NCBI RefSeq assembly: GCF_030272615.1
Contig: NC_081405.1
Location: 161,576,194-161,640,193 of the forward strand
From: Cryptomeria japonica
Taxonomy: Eukaryota > Streptophyta > Pinopsida > Cupressales > Cupressaceae
Reading direction: 5' to 3'
Length of the DNA: 64,000 nucleotides
Part shown: piece by piece, positions 46,208 to 58,743 of the stretch
How the letters are laid out: the number at the start of each line of letters is the position of its first letter
How positions within the stretch are numbered: the first letter of the stretch is position 1
Made by a program: the position numbers and the translations under genes
The notes under the pieces: generated by a model
What the model was told of the DNA's origin: nothing
Seen by the model: the letters and a program-made list of their open reading frames with translations, nothing else
Databases searched by the model: none

Positions 46208-49200
46208 CTAGAACTTACTCTCAGTGAAAGGTTTGGTGAATATGTCAGCAACCTGCTCTGCTGTAGGACAATACTGCAAATCAATGACCTGCTCCTGGAT
46301 GAGCTCTCAGATATAGTGCAAATGAATCTCGATGTGTTTGGTCCACTGGTGCTGGACCAGGTTCTTCAAGATTGCAATAGCACTCTGATTGTCACAATGT
46401 AGAACTGTCGGCCGTGGAGTGGTGAATCCAAACTCTGTGAGAATCTGCTGGAGCCAAATGGTCTTAGTCGCTGCGTTAACAGTGCCTCGATACTTAGCCT
46501 CAGTCGAAGAGAGAGCAATAGCATGTTGCTTCTTTCTCTGCCAACAAATGGGGCCTAAACCAAGGTGAAAATTGTAACCAGAAGTAGACTTATGATCAAC
46601 TAGATCGCTAGCCCAATCGGAGTCTGTGTAACCAACCAAGTGAAGTCTTGTGCCTACTGCATAGTGAATCCCATAGTGATGTGTACCTTGGATGTAATGA
46701 AGGATGCGTTTGGCGGCTTTCCAATGAAGCTCATGTGGTTCCTGCATGAAGCGGGAAACCATGCCAACAACAAATGAAATATCAGGGCGTGTATGAGTCA
46801 AGTAGATGAGACTACCCACAAGCTGACGATACAAAGTGGCATCAACTGGTGGAGAAGAACATTGAGCCTCAAGCTTGACTCCTGAAAGAAAGGGAGTCGG
46901 AGCAGGCTTACAATCAGCCATATGAAAGCATGCAAGTAGATCAAGAGCATACTTGGGCTGCGATAGCGTAATCCCGGAAGGTGACTATGAAATCTCTATC
47001 CCGAGAAAGTAGTGCAAAAGACCCAAGTCAGTCATAGCAAATCTATCATGCAAAGCAGATTTGACCCTGGTAATGATGGATGAAGTACTCCCTATAATGA
47101 TCAAGTCATCAACATAGAGCACAAGTATCAAGTGAGAGTCATCCTATCGCAAAATGTAGACATTCAGATCGGAATGACACCTGGTGAACCCTGCGGAGAG
47201 AAGAAAGGAATCCATCTTGGCGTACCAAGCCCTGGGGGCCTGCTTAAGGCCATAGAGAGGTTTTCGTAGTCTGCAAACCAAGGAAGTATCCTGGATGAAA
47301 CCCTGTGGTTGCTCCATATAAATCTCCTCATCAAGATCACCATGAAGAAAAGCACTCTTCACATCCATCTGATGTACAGCCCAACCATGAGCTGCAGCAA
47401 TAGCAAGTGTCAAACGAATGGAGTTCTTCTTGGCTATGGGTTCAAAGGTCTTAGTATAGTCAACACCTACAACCTATGAGAAACCTTTCGCAACAAGCCG
47501 AGCCTTATACTTATCCACACTACTATCCGCTGCAAACTTGGTCCGATAGATCCACTTACATCGAACCATCTTTCTCCCCTTAGGGAGATGGACTAGATCC
47601 CATGTGTTGTTCCTCATCAAGGAACTACACTCTTCCTCCATAGCTTAGTCCCACTCAGGAACCCCTGATGCTTCCCTAAATGTCTGTGGATCAGAAGCGG
47701 TAGCAATGAATGCATGTGGAAGATCTTGATGTTGTGATCGAGTTCTCCGTGTATCTGAAGGATCCCCAACAAGAGAACCCATGGACTCAAGTGTCTGTCG
47801 AGCCCAACCAGGTCTAGGTGGAGGTGGAGAACGAGGCTCCTCAACTGCAAGTGGACCCTGTGGAGGTGTAACCCTGCGAGTTAGAGTTGAAGGAGTCTCA
47901 TCATCTGAATCACTAACATCACTATCCACAATGGAGGAAGGTGGAGGAGGTAGAGAGGCTAAGCTAGGAGAGCTTTCCTCAAAGTGAACACTCCTCTCAA
48001 TGAATACCTCATGTGTCTCTGGATCCATCAATCTGTATGTCTTAACACCCTCAGGATATCCAACAAATATGCAAGGCTGACTCTGAGGATCCAGTGCCTT
48101 GCGTTTCTATGGAGGAATGCGAGCCCATGCTGGACACCCAAAGACTCTGAAATGTCTCACAATCAGTTTCCTACCAGCCCAAGCTTCAAAAGGAGTAATA
48201 CCTTGCAAGGCTTTGTGAGGAACCCGATTCTGGATGTGTGTGGCACAACTGATAGCCTCTGCCCAAAAGGCGGGATCAAGAGAACGTGCATGTATCATAC
48301 AACTAGCCATTTCTTTGAGAGTTCTATTCTTGCATTCTGCAACCCCGTTCTTCTATGGAGTGTATGGAAGAAAATGCTGAAGATCAATCCCCTCAAATGT
48401 ACAAAAATCCTCAAGTCTTTTGTTCACATATTCCCTTCCATTATCTGTGCGAAGAATCTTGACCACTTTCCCTGATTGCTTTTCCACACGAGTCTTGAAG
48501 TCCTGAAATCTATCAAATACTTCACTCTTATGAATGAGAAAGTAGACCCAAGTGAAGCGGGAGTAGTCATCAATGAATGTAAGAACATAGCAGGCCTTAC
48601 TAAATGAAGGTGCTAGAAATGGACCTGCTACATTGCTGTGAACAAGTTGAAGAACTTCCAAAGCTCTCCAAGTTTTCCCTTTATCAAACTTCTCTTCGGG
48701 ATGCTTGCTCATGGAACAACTTGAACATACACCCTCTGAAAAACTGATTCAAAGTAGACTTGTGACCATGTCTTTAGTGCTTAGCTGCTGAAGATAGTGG
48801 TAGTTGAGGTGACCAAACCGCTCATGCCATAGCTTACTTTCTAAATTTGAATGAGTAAGAAAGGCCCTAGAAGGTGAACTTGGCACAAAGTGGGAAAATG
48901 AATAAAGCCTTGAGTTGTCATTGACTTGTCCCACTGCTACCAAGGCATCATCATCAAGTTCCTTTACCACAACTGAATCTGGTGTAAACTCAACCTTTTT
49001 CCCATTCCCATAGTGAGTGATTTGGTAGATGGAGAGAAGGTTGGTAGACAAGTTAGGAACATAGAGAACATTTTCAAATGTTCCATCATCCATGTCAACT
49101 GAACCTTTCCCTTCAACCTCTACTTGTGTGTCATCACCTATGTAAATGTGAGGTACCTTAGATGGCTCCAATGAAGAAAACTGCTCCTTTGTAGAACCCA

Positions 49201-50224
49201 TGTGATATGAGGCACCCGAGTCAAGTATCCATTGCTGTGAAGAACCTGTTGTCGCCACAAATGCTTGCCCTTTTCCCTTAGACTGTGAGGAAGAGGAAGG
49301 AGATGAATCCTTCTTTGTGTAGGCGGATGGCAAGTTGATGTTGTTTTTCTTGAGAAGATTGGTTAACTCATCAACTTGCTTTGCGTGGCATCGATGCTCA
49401 TCATGACCATACTTCTTGCAATATGCACAAGTTGGTTTATCCTTCTTAGGTGGTGTCCCCTTCTTGGAAGAGGATGAAAAATCGCCTTGTGATGGAGAGG
49501 ATGATTGTCATTTTTCCTGGTGTGGCTTAGACTTAGATTGCTTATTCTTCTTGTTGGAATCTTTGCCTTGACTTCCCTGATTCCCTTGATTAGCCACCAA
49601 AGCCTTGGACTTTGAAGACTTGAGAAGCCCAATGTTCAACAACTTAGATTGTTCCAATATCAACATTTCTGTGAAAGCATCAAATGAAGGCATAACATAA
49701 GAACTCCCTACTGTCAAACAATGAGTTTGGAAGCTAGATACAAATGCTGCATATTCTGGTGCAAGCTTGTCCAACAAGTTGAATATCAACTGAGCATCCT
49801 TTTTGTCAATTCCACAATCCTTAAGCTTTGCTCTTAGCTCATTTGCTTTGGTGACATAATCTTGGATTGTATCAAAACTCTTGGGATCCAAGTTGGTGAG
49901 CTCATTGTCAATCTGATAGCCTCTGATTTCATCAACTTGTCCATACAATTTTTGAAACATATCCCAAGCCTCTTTGATTGTTTTACACTTCTCAATGTGA
50001 AAAATGAGGTCATCTGATACATACTTGCGTAAGGTTCCAAGAGCCATGCAATTTTTTGTGAGCCATTCTAATTGAGCAATTGGATTAGCCTTAGGATCAG
50101 GAGGTGTTGTTATTGTTCCATCTATGTAGTGTGTGAGACCCTTTTCCATTAATTTACTCCATACTTTAATTTTCCATGATGCATAATTATGTGGAGTTAG
50201 AGGTGGAAATTTATTAGGACTCAT
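46208..50224 (-). pseudogene. Copia gag-pol polyprotein, one frame, nine premature stops
   Basis: The gag ATG is at 50224 (MSPNKFPPLTPHNYASWKIK) and the natural TAG at 46208-46210. In order: gag UBN2 region, zinc knuckle CAYCKKYGHDEHRC near 49400, protease WILDSGASYHM near 49220, GAG-pre-integrase LWHERFGHLNY near 48810, integrase LVHSNVAGP...DDYSRFTWVY and TDNGREYV, RT MDVKSAFLHGDLDEEIYMEQ, YGLKQAPRAWYAKMD and YVDDLIIIGS, RNase H YTDSDWASD, STSGYNF and ALSSTEAKYRG, ending QVADIFTKPF. Premature stops lie at 49508, 48749, 48353, 48107, 47645, 47474, 47144, 46985 and 46307 (low coordinate of each). All domains are readable in a single frame of 1339 codons with no frameshift. Confidence 0.93.
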
Positions 50225-51731
50225 TGCAACAAAAATGGAAAGAGCACAAAGAGAGGCACAATCACACAAGACACCCCCCCAAATTCACTCAATCAAATAA
50301 CCCCCCCCCCCCAAATGTGATGATTTTGTCACTTTATAAGTAGTGCGTATACAATGGGCCACTTGCAAAAAATGGCAAAATGGACTTTTGATTTATAATT
50401 TTACAATTGCCTCAATAAGGCCAAAAGAGTCTCAAATTGATAATGCAAGAGATCTAACTAAGATCCAAGCAATTTACAAGTACCTAATAGGCCAAATAAG
50501 ACCAATATCTGAAAGTAAAATTTCCACTCAAAATCTCTAAAATCTGATCATAGATTATGAAAGTAGATAAAAAAATAAGGACTTTAAAAAAAATGGCACC
50601 TAAAAAGGAGGTCGTATGAGCTCAAACGAGGCCTTTGAAGTTGCAAAATTGAGGATTAGACAGGTACAACTGAGAGAATCCAAAAATTTAAAAAAACTTG
50701 TACACCAAAATTAGAAAATAACCACACCACTATGAATATCATGAAATTTTAGCCCATTTCAAAAAAAATTGCACCAAAAAAGGAGCAAAAATGAGCAAGA
50801 TATGGCCTTTCAAAGTTGGACTGCAAAACTGAAAAGCCCAATGGAGAGGGGTCAAAATTTTTTCAAAAAATGCTAATGTGGCACTGACATCAGCAATTCA
50901 CTATGTTAAATTTGATGGTCGTATGACCATCGCAAAAACTTTGCCTCCCTGCTAATTGGGCGTCCGTACTGTACGGACTGCTGACTGGGCAGGTGACTGT
51001 GCAGATCTGTTGACAGAGCGTACGGATCTGACGTGGCTGTGTAGGGTGTACGGTTTAGTTTGCGGGCCAGTGGCCGCCTACCACGTGGTGGACGCGGGGC
51101 CGCCTGTCTTTGGTGGTCACCGGCGGAGGGAGCAGCCGGAGCCGAGGGGCCAGCGGCGGTGGTTGAGGGGGCCGGAGGCGGCCTGTAACAGGTGGAGACT
51201 CGCAGGTGAGCGGTCGCTGAGTGGCGGGGAGACCTGGGTGCCGGTGGGGAGAACAGGTGCAGAGCGGCGGGGAGACCTGGACGCTTGGGCGGCGGCGGGT
51301 GAGGGGTCGCTGAGCGGCGGGTGACGTGACTCAGCAGGTACCGGCACGGGCAGCGGCGGGAGGACGAAACGGTCGGCGGTGCTTGCAACACCTACGACAC
51401 GCAAGTACAAGGTACGGGGGGGTCTGCGGCCCCTCAAAAACCAGCAAATAAACTTTTTATTTTTATTTTTATTTTTGAAAAACCTTTGATTTTTTTTTGA
51501 AATTAAAAAAAAAAAAAAATTCGAAATCCGTACGATAATAGCCAAAATAGGGAAAAAAAATTTCTCACCGAAATAGGTCGACTTTATAGTCGAAATTTAT
51601 GGAAACAGCCTCCCGGATTCAACGGTGATGTCCAAATTGCTGTATGACGCCCCCAAAAAATGAAGATCCCCAAATCCGAAAATAGAAGCCTTCCACGATG
51701 TCTCCAAAAACCGATCAATGAAGCCCCAATA
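50225..51731 (-). other. Long untranslated leader of the copia element
   Basis: About 1.5 kb between PBS and gag. It has three parts: a C13 run (50300-50312) and a C7 run near the gag start, an AT-rich part to 50940, then a GC-rich block (50940-51425) of unlike composition. No conserved ORF occurs; frames through the GC block are composition effects. Confidence 0.7.
50940..51425 (-). repeat. GC-rich block with internal repeats in the copia leader
   Basis: It is strikingly rich in GGCGGG/CCGG words in an otherwise AT-rich window. Partial repeats: GGTGAGCGGTCGCTGAGTGG near 51205 and GGTGAGGGGTCGCTGAGCGG near 51298; GCGGGGAGACCTGG occurs twice (about 51225 and 51266). A 17-bp inverted repeat, GTCCGTACTGTACGGAC, is at 50962-50978. 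Confidence 0.75.
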
Positions 51732-51743
51732 GCTCTGATACCA
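51732..51743 (-). other. Perfect tRNA-Met primer-binding site
   Basis: The reverse complement is TGGTATCAGAGC, directly abutting the LTR end (ATCCTACA). It primes minus-strand DNA synthesis. Confidence 0.95.
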
Positions 51744-52188
51744 TGTAGGATTTTGCCAAGATCAAGGGCACAATGAAAAGTATAAAAGAGACAATAGAAT
51801 GACAAAAACAAACTATATTCTCATCAATATGCAAAATGATCAACTAGATTAACCAATACAATGAATATAGGCCTGCATATATAGGCAAGGCCATATGGAT
51901 GTATGAGCACACAAATATGACATGTGGCTCAATGAGAAACAAGGGTAGGTAAGAAATACTAAGGGTAGGTAGGAGAAATAATATAATATTCCACAAGAGG
52001 TGGATGACCCACCGAATGTGGAGTGTAATAGAAAAATAAGACCACAAAAGGTGGAATTTCTCCTACAAGCTCTATCCCTATGTGCACACTTCCCTAAGTG
52101 TCTCAAATCCAAACTACGAAGAGATGCATTATCCTAAGTTAACTTAAGTAAGTGTAATAATATCCAAAATGAATATTTATTTACACCA
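51744..52188 (-). repeat. 5' LTR of complete copia element
   Basis: 445 bp. A TATA-like box lies on the minus strand at 51875-51884. About nine substitutions separate it from the left copy, including C/T, G/A and three transversions, with no indel. Confidence 0.95.
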
Positions 52189-52193
52189 AGTTT

Positions 52194-52800
52194 TATATAA
52201 ATAAAACCCCCTCTCTCATTTCAAACTCTATCATCATATACTTGGAGCAAAGCTCACAAGCTAATATCAGCAACTACTACAACTTCCAGAAATAGAGAAG
52301 ATATAAATCACTAGGAAAGATAAATATATTGAGATGTGATGAATAACTATTTACACAAGCTCTTCTTATAAAGGCATTAGCAAGAAAGAAAGCACCAATG
52401 AGGTATGTGTGTAGCTACAACCACCGACACAATTTACTAAATGCATAGGTAAAAAATATTGAACTCTACCTACTCGCTTGGAAACATGTAGCAATACTAT
52501 TTGCCTAAGTTGGACTTAAGTAATATAAATCGGTAAAGGCCTATTTACACTAACACCCCCCGCTTAAGTCCAACTTAGGGAGAAAAAATATAAATGATGC
52601 AATATGATATGATGATGGATCCCATCAAATAGGCCATGTTATGTACCCATGAACAAATGCAAATGCATCTAATCTCTTACAAACAAAGAAAAGGAGAAAA
52701 CCTCATGGCACAAAACTCCTCTTCAAAACAAAATAATGCAAATGAAGATAAGTGATAAGATGAGTGATGAATGGAGGTCTCAACACCAATACCCCCCAAG
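52194..52800 (-). mobile_element. Older related copia LTR and 3' leader remnant
   Basis: TTTACACTAACACCCCCCGC at about 52544-52562 mirrors the TTTACACCAACACCCCCC junction of the complete element: an LTR start followed by a G-rich PPT on the minus strand. The following sequence (GTACCCATGAACAAATGCAA near 52645) resembles the 3' leader of the complete element at 45968. The complete element therefore landed in or beside an older relative. A TATAAA-like run lies at 52194-52203. Confidence 0.6.
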
Positions 52801-52907
52801 AACTACATACATCACGCAGATACAATCAATAGCCCCTGATAGGAAGGAAGGTGAGAGACTATGTATCCCTCCCATAATGAATAATTTCTTATAAGAATGG
52901 CATGTGT

Positions 52908-55725
52908 CTTGTAAGTTGAAGGTTTGAAGCATAATCTTTTGAGTGTTGGACAAATGGTTGACAAGAAATATGATATGCAATTCAAGAATGGTAAATACAA
53001 GATCCTAAATGCCTCTTCTGTAGAGATTGCATCAGGGACTAAGACTAAAGGTAATATCTTTCAGTTGAATGCTGGTGAGAAAAGTTATTTGATTGTTGAG
53101 ATTGATGAAATTTGGTTGTGGCATAGGAGAATGTGTCATGTTAATTTTGACTGCATGATAAGGATAAGCTCTACTCAAGATGTTAAAGATTTTCCTAATA
53201 TTGTGAAGCCTGCTAATCCGGTATGTAAGGAATGGTAGATGAGAAAGCAAACAAGAACTTCATTTAAGAGTAATTTGTATTCATCTAATGGATTGTTAGA
53301 TCCAATGAATATTGACTTATGTAGTCATAACAGAGTGAGAAGCATGTAGGGTGACAAATATTTCATGTTGTTGATTGATGACTATTCTAGGATGATGTGG
53401 GTTGCCTTTCTAAGGGAGAAAATAGAAGCATTGGAGAAATTCAACATATTCAAATTTAGAGTGGAGACTGAGACAGGGTTGAATTTGAAGTTCCTAAGAT
53501 TTGACAAAGAAGGAGAATTTACATCAGGATAATTTGATACATTCAATGAGAGGAATGTAATTAGAAGACATTTATCTTTTCCTAGAACCCCTCAACAGAA
53601 TGAAGGTGTTGTAAAGAAGAACAAAACTATTTTGGATTTTGCCAAGACTATGTTGATTGAAGGGAATGTTGCACAAACCTTTTGGAGAGAATTTGTTAGC
53701 ACCGTTGTTTACACATTCAATTGGGTGCATATCAAAGGTGATTCCGGTAATACTCCTTATGAGCTATGGTTTGGTCATGTTCTTACATTTAGATATTTCA
53801 AAATTTTTGGAAGTAAATGTTATATATCAAGAGACATGAGGATATAGGAAATATTCTTGGGATATTCTACTAAGAGAAAGGCCTACCAGTGTTACAACAA
53901 GAGACTAAAGAAGATAGTAGAGAATGCAAATGTGAAGGTAGACGAATGTCTTGGAAAACATATTTGAGCATGCAGTTATGATTTTGATGATGAGGATGTT
54001 ATTTTAAAGCCCATGCAAACTAAGATCCTTAAGAAAAATGATCTGGTGGTGACAGTTAATCTGAATATTGTTGTTGTCAATGAAGAAGTGCAAGAGACTA
54101 ACAATCAGAAGACTTTGAGGTATGTAAGATTTAATCATTCATAAAATCAAATAATTGGTGATAAGAATAAAGGTGTAATGAATAGGAAAAGGATTCTTGG
54201 TGAAGAGATATGTTTGATTTCAAAGATTGAGCCTAAAGATGTTGCAAAAGCATGTAAAGATGACAATTGGATAAAGGCAATGCAAGAAGAGATGAATCAG
54301 ATTGAGAAGAACAACACTGGAAGCTTGTTCCAAGACCTAAAGATAAGAATGTAATTGGTACTAAATAGGTGTTCTGGATAAATTGAATGAAGCCGATGAA
54401 GCTATCTAAAACAAAGAAAGATTGGTATTTAAAGGGTGTTCTCAGATGGAAGGAATTGACTATGAGGAGAATTTTTATCTAGTAGTTATAATTGAAGTTG
54501 TTAGATTGCTACTTGCATATGTTGCTTACAATAATTTCAAGGTGTATCAGATGGATGTTAAGTCAGCACTTTGAAAGGAGATCTTAAGGAGGAAGTCGAC
54601 ATTGATTAAGTTGATGGATTTTCTTTATCAGATGAAGGAGATATGGTATGCAATTGAAGAAAGAATTGTATGGACTTAAGCAATCCCCTAGAGCTTGGCA
54701 TGCTAGATTAGATAAATATCTATTGAAGTTAAGATTCTATAAAGGTATTGCTGATATTAATTTAAACTTTAAGGTTGATAATGATAACATTTTGATTGTT
54801 GAAGTCTTTGTTGATGATATCATTTTTGGAGGAGATGATGATTTGATATGAAGTTTGTTGATGATATGAAAAAGAAATTTTGAGATGTCAATAATAGGTG
54901 AAATAAAATTCTTTTTAGGAATTGTCAAAGGTATTTTCATTTCTTAGTCTAAGTATGTGAAGGAATTGTTGAAGAAGTTTGGGTTAGCTGATTCCAAACC
55001 TATTCAAACTCTTATGTTAACTGGATGCAAGTTGTTTAAGAATGGTGAATCTCAGAATGTTAATCAAACTTTGTATAGATCTATGGTTGGAGGATTGTTG
55101 TACTTAAATCGGACTAGACCAGATATTATGTATGTTGTTTGTCTTTGTGCTAGATTTCAATATAATCATAAAGAGACTTGTGTTACTGTTGTAAAAGGAT
55201 TTTCAGATACTTGAAGGGAACTATTGACTATGGTTTGTGGTATCCAAAGAATGATGATTTCCTTCTATATGCATATATTGATGTTGATTGGAAAGGTGAT
55301 GTTGATGACTGAAAGAGCACTACCGGTGGATCTTTCTTTATGCGAAAGAAGCTAATTTCATGGTCTAGTAAGAAGCAAGATGCTATATCTCTATCTACTA
55401 TTGAAACTAAATACAATGTTGTTGCTAGCAACTGTACTCAGGTAAATTTGGATGAAGCAGATGTTGAAAGATATCAAAGTGATTTATGATGATCCTACTA
55501 TTATTTATTACATGATAATTTAAGTTCTATTAATATTTCTAAGAATTCAATACTGCATTCTAAAACAAAGCATGTATCGATAAAGTATCATTTCTTGAGG
55601 GAGAAATTGGAATATGTATCTACAGAGGATCAGATTACAGATATTTGCACTAAGACTTTGCTTGCAGATACATTTGTATATTTGAGAGACAAGTTAGGGG
55701 TCTCTACCCCTCTTGATGAAAACTA
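52908..55725 (+). pseudogene. Copia pol, plus strand, frameshifted (pre-IN to RNase H)
   Basis: Homology starts abruptly in the protease-to-integrase linker (EGLKHNLLSVGQM) and continues through WLWHRRMCHVNFD, LLIDDYSRMMWVAF, FPRTPQQNEGVV and SGNTPYELWFG of integrase. RT follows (VYQMDVKSAL, ELYGLKQSPRAWHARLDKYL, VEVFVDDIIFGGDDDL), and RNase H ends with KHVSIKYHFLR-like and LRDKLGVSTPLDEN motifs before the TAG near 55723. Several stops and frameshifts make it dead. It belongs to the same family as the minus-strand copy at 5511-8490 and lacks gag and most of protease. Confidence 0.88.
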
Positions 55726-55749
55726 GATGCATGGAAATTAAAAGAATTC

Positions 55750-58743
55750 ATGGCATGCGTAGGAGATTTCGCTGAAATCCTTTTCGAAGGATCTGAACGT
55801 GGGGGCAAGCCAATCGGTGAAGAACCAATGGAAACAAGGGAAGTGATCCAACTTCAAGGAAACATAATTCCCAAAGGCCTGGTTTCTTTGGAACATCTTT
55901 TTGGTAGAAAGGATGACAGTACTTTAAAGAAAGATGCTGGTTCTAATGAAAGTAAAGAGGAACATGACAAGATCAACATTGGAAGTGAAGAGGATCCTAA
56001 GCTGATCTCTATAGGCAAAACTTGTTCTGCAAGGGAAAAGAGGAACTTATCTGAGCTTTTAATCTAATATCAAGATGTTTTTGCATGGGGTTATGGTGAC
56101 TTAAAAAATTTCAGAAATGGTGAATTCGTGCATCACATACCATTGAAACCAGGGGCCACCACCTTCAGACAAAAGCTTAGAAATTACAACCCCAAAGTTT
56201 CAGAAGCCATTTTTAGAAAGGTAGAAAAGATGTTGAAGGCCTGTATAATTTACCCAATACATCATTCAACATGGGTGGCAAATATTGTTCCAGTAAGGAA
56301 AAAGAACGGTGAAATAAGGATTTGTGTAGACTTTAGGAATCTAAATCAAGCAAGCCTCAAAGATAACTATGCGCTTCCTGCTATGGATCATGTCTTGCAG
56401 TCAGTAGTTGGATCCGAAGTAATGTCGATGCTGGATGGTTACTCAGGATATAATCAGATTAGTGTCGCCCCAGAAGATCAACACAAAACAGCCTTCATCA
56501 CTCCCTGGGGTACTTTTGCTTACAACTGAATGCCTTTTGGTCTAATTAATGCCGGAGCTACTTTTCAGCGAGCGATGAATTCCTCTTTCAAAGACCTGCG
56601 AGATAAGATAATTGTTATATATCTTGATGATTTAACTGTCTATTCTAAAAGAAGGAAACATCATTTGAGGGACTTAGAGAAGGTGCTGGAAAGATGTAGA
56701 CAGCATGGTATATCTTTGAATCCGAAGAAGTCTATTTTCTTCGTTGAAGAAGGTAAATTGCTCGGGCATATTGTTTCTAAAGAAGGTGTAAAAATCGATC
56801 CAGAGAGGGTGAAAGCAATACAGAAGCTGGTTCTGCCTACAAATAGAAGTGATTTGAAATCTTTCTTTAGTCAGATCAATTTCCTGAGAAGTTTTGTACC
56901 CGAATTTTCTGAAAAGGTGAGATACATGTTGGACATGATGAGCGAGAAACGTCCTTTCAGATGGCGAGAAGAGGGTAAGAAAGATTTTGAAGATATCAAA
57001 ACAGCTATCGCAAGTGCTCCAATGCTGGTAAGCCCTAATTTTGAGAAAGACTTCATTATTTATTGTTACGCTTCTGAGCATTCTCTATCTAGTATTTTAA
57101 CCCAACCCAATGATGAAGGAAAAGAAGCTCCAATTGCCTTCATGAGTGTTCCATTGAAGAAGCATGAATTAAATTATAGTCCAACAGAAAAACATGCCTT
57201 TGCTGTAGTAAGGGCATTGAAACAATTCAGGTATTACATACTGCACTCTCATTCTGTTGTATTTGTGCCCGGGACTGCAGTCAAAAGCATTTTGACTCAA
57301 CAAGAAGTAGGAATGAATAAACGAGCGACTTGGGTAGCTAAAGTGCAAGAATATGATTTAACAATCAAACCTACTTCTCTGGTAAGGGGGCGTGGTTTGT
57401 GCAAAATGATAGCTGAGAATAGAGATGTGTCTCCCGGTAAATCCGATGAAGCTCATACGGTTTTACTGGTCAGTCTAACAGATCCTTGGTTCTCTGACAT
57501 TGCATATTTTCTTTCATACGGTGAATGCCCATCAAACATGAATTATAAAGATAAACGGAATCTCAGGCTGAAAGCTGCCAAATATGTAATTTCAGATGGT
57601 GTTCTATATAAGAGGGGAATCGATGGAACATTTTTAAGATGCGTGGATGCAGAGCAACAAGAAAAATTGTTAAAAGCGTACCATTCTAAGGCTTGCGGAG
57701 GACACTTTTCATCCACTGTTACTACCTTTAAAATTCTCAGGAATTGTTTTTACTGGCCAGGTATGTTCAAAGATGCTTATAAATTTGTGAAAAACTGTGA
57801 GAAATGTCAACTTTTTACTGGACGTCCTCAATTAGCAGCACTACCTCTCAGACCTGTAGTAATTGATGAACCGTTTCAACAATGGGGCATCGACTTTATT
57901 GGACCTATAAATCCTCCATCAAGCACTGGACATATCTACATTCTAACAGCGACAGATTATTTCACTAAATGGGTGGAGGCAATTCCAACGAAGAAATCTA
58001 ACTCTCAAGTGGTATGTGAATTTCTGATGGAGCAAATTTTTGTTAGATTTGGTGTACCTCAGAAAGTGGTTTCAGATAATGCCACTTATTTCTCATCAAA
58101 GGAAATATCACTTTTCTGTTACAAGCACGGTGTGTCATTGGCACATTCATCAGATTATTTCCCACAGGGAAATGGGCAGGCAGAGTCCAGCAATAAGAAT
58201 CTAGTGGCCATCATAAAAAAATTGGTATCTGACAATTCCCGAGATTGGCACAAAAGGCTCTATGAAGCATTGTGGGCAGACCGGATCACACCAAAAAGAG
58301 CTATTGGGATGGCTCCATTTGAATTAGTATATGGGATTGGAGCTCAAGTATCTTTACCCCTGGAGTTATCAGCTGCTAAATTGCAATCGGTCATCGAAGA
58401 TCAATTCTTTAAAAATTCATTGGAGAAGAGAGTCATGTATCTACACAAGTTGGAAAATGAGAGGAGCAAATTAGTTGATCACATCACAGAGCACCAGATG
58501 AATGTGAAGCGCATCTTTGACAGGAAAACTCGACCAAGAAATTTCCTTAAGAACGATGAAGTACTCCTGTGGGATAAGAGGAAAGAACCAAAAGGAGCTC
58601 ACGAAAAATTTGAATCTCTTTGGAAAGGTCTGTTCTTTATTTCAGAAGTTGTTGGTCCTAACACTTTCCGTTTGAGATACCCAGATGGAACAATTCTGCC
58701 TTTTACATATAATGGGCAGGATTTGAAGCTGGTCAAATTCTAA
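55750..58743 (+). pseudogene. Ty3/gypsy pol without gag and protease, two stops
   Basis: A single frame of 998 codons from the ATG at 55750 to the TAA at 58743, broken only by a TAA at 56065-56067 and a TGA at 56527-56529. The linker (LVSLEHLFGRKD, QDVFAWGYGDL) leads to RT (KNGEIRICVDFRNLN, MPFGLINAGATFQ, YLDDLTVYSK), then RNase H in which the usual catalytic TDAS is CYAS. The integrase zinc finger (H/H/C/C around HSKACGGHF and CEKCQL) and DDE core (WGIDFIGP, VVSDNATYF, GNGQAESSN) follow, then a C-terminal domain with LWKGLFFI. No gag or protease lies upstream: copia sequence ends about 20 bp before the frame. The element is thus 5'-truncated or recombined. Confidence 0.9.

Larger units (their letters stand above)
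45435..52188 (-). mobile_element. Complete Ty1/copia element, 6754 bp, nonsense-riddled
   Basis: LTRs of 445 bp (45435-45879 and 51744-52188) start TGGTGTAAAT and end ATCCTACA on the coding strand. A perfect 12-bp tRNA-Met PBS abuts the right LTR, a G-rich PPT abuts the left LTR, and AGTTT target duplications lie at 45430-45434 and 52189-52193. LTRs differ at about 9 of 445 positions (2%), six being transitions. The internal region holds one gag-pol frame in the order gag, PR, IN, RT, RNase H. All parts of a once-autonomous element are present, but nine nonsense codons disable it. Confidence 0.96.

Noticed and set aside
47781..48475. Plus-strand ORFs opposite copia integrase and RT
   Set aside because: Shadows of the minus-strand gag-pol frame, which carries all recognisable domains.
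50906..51545. Arg/Pro/Ala-rich ORFs on both strands of the GC-rich block
   Set aside because: High GC lengthens chance ORFs; frames are open on both strands, no domain, and they lie in an untranslated leader.
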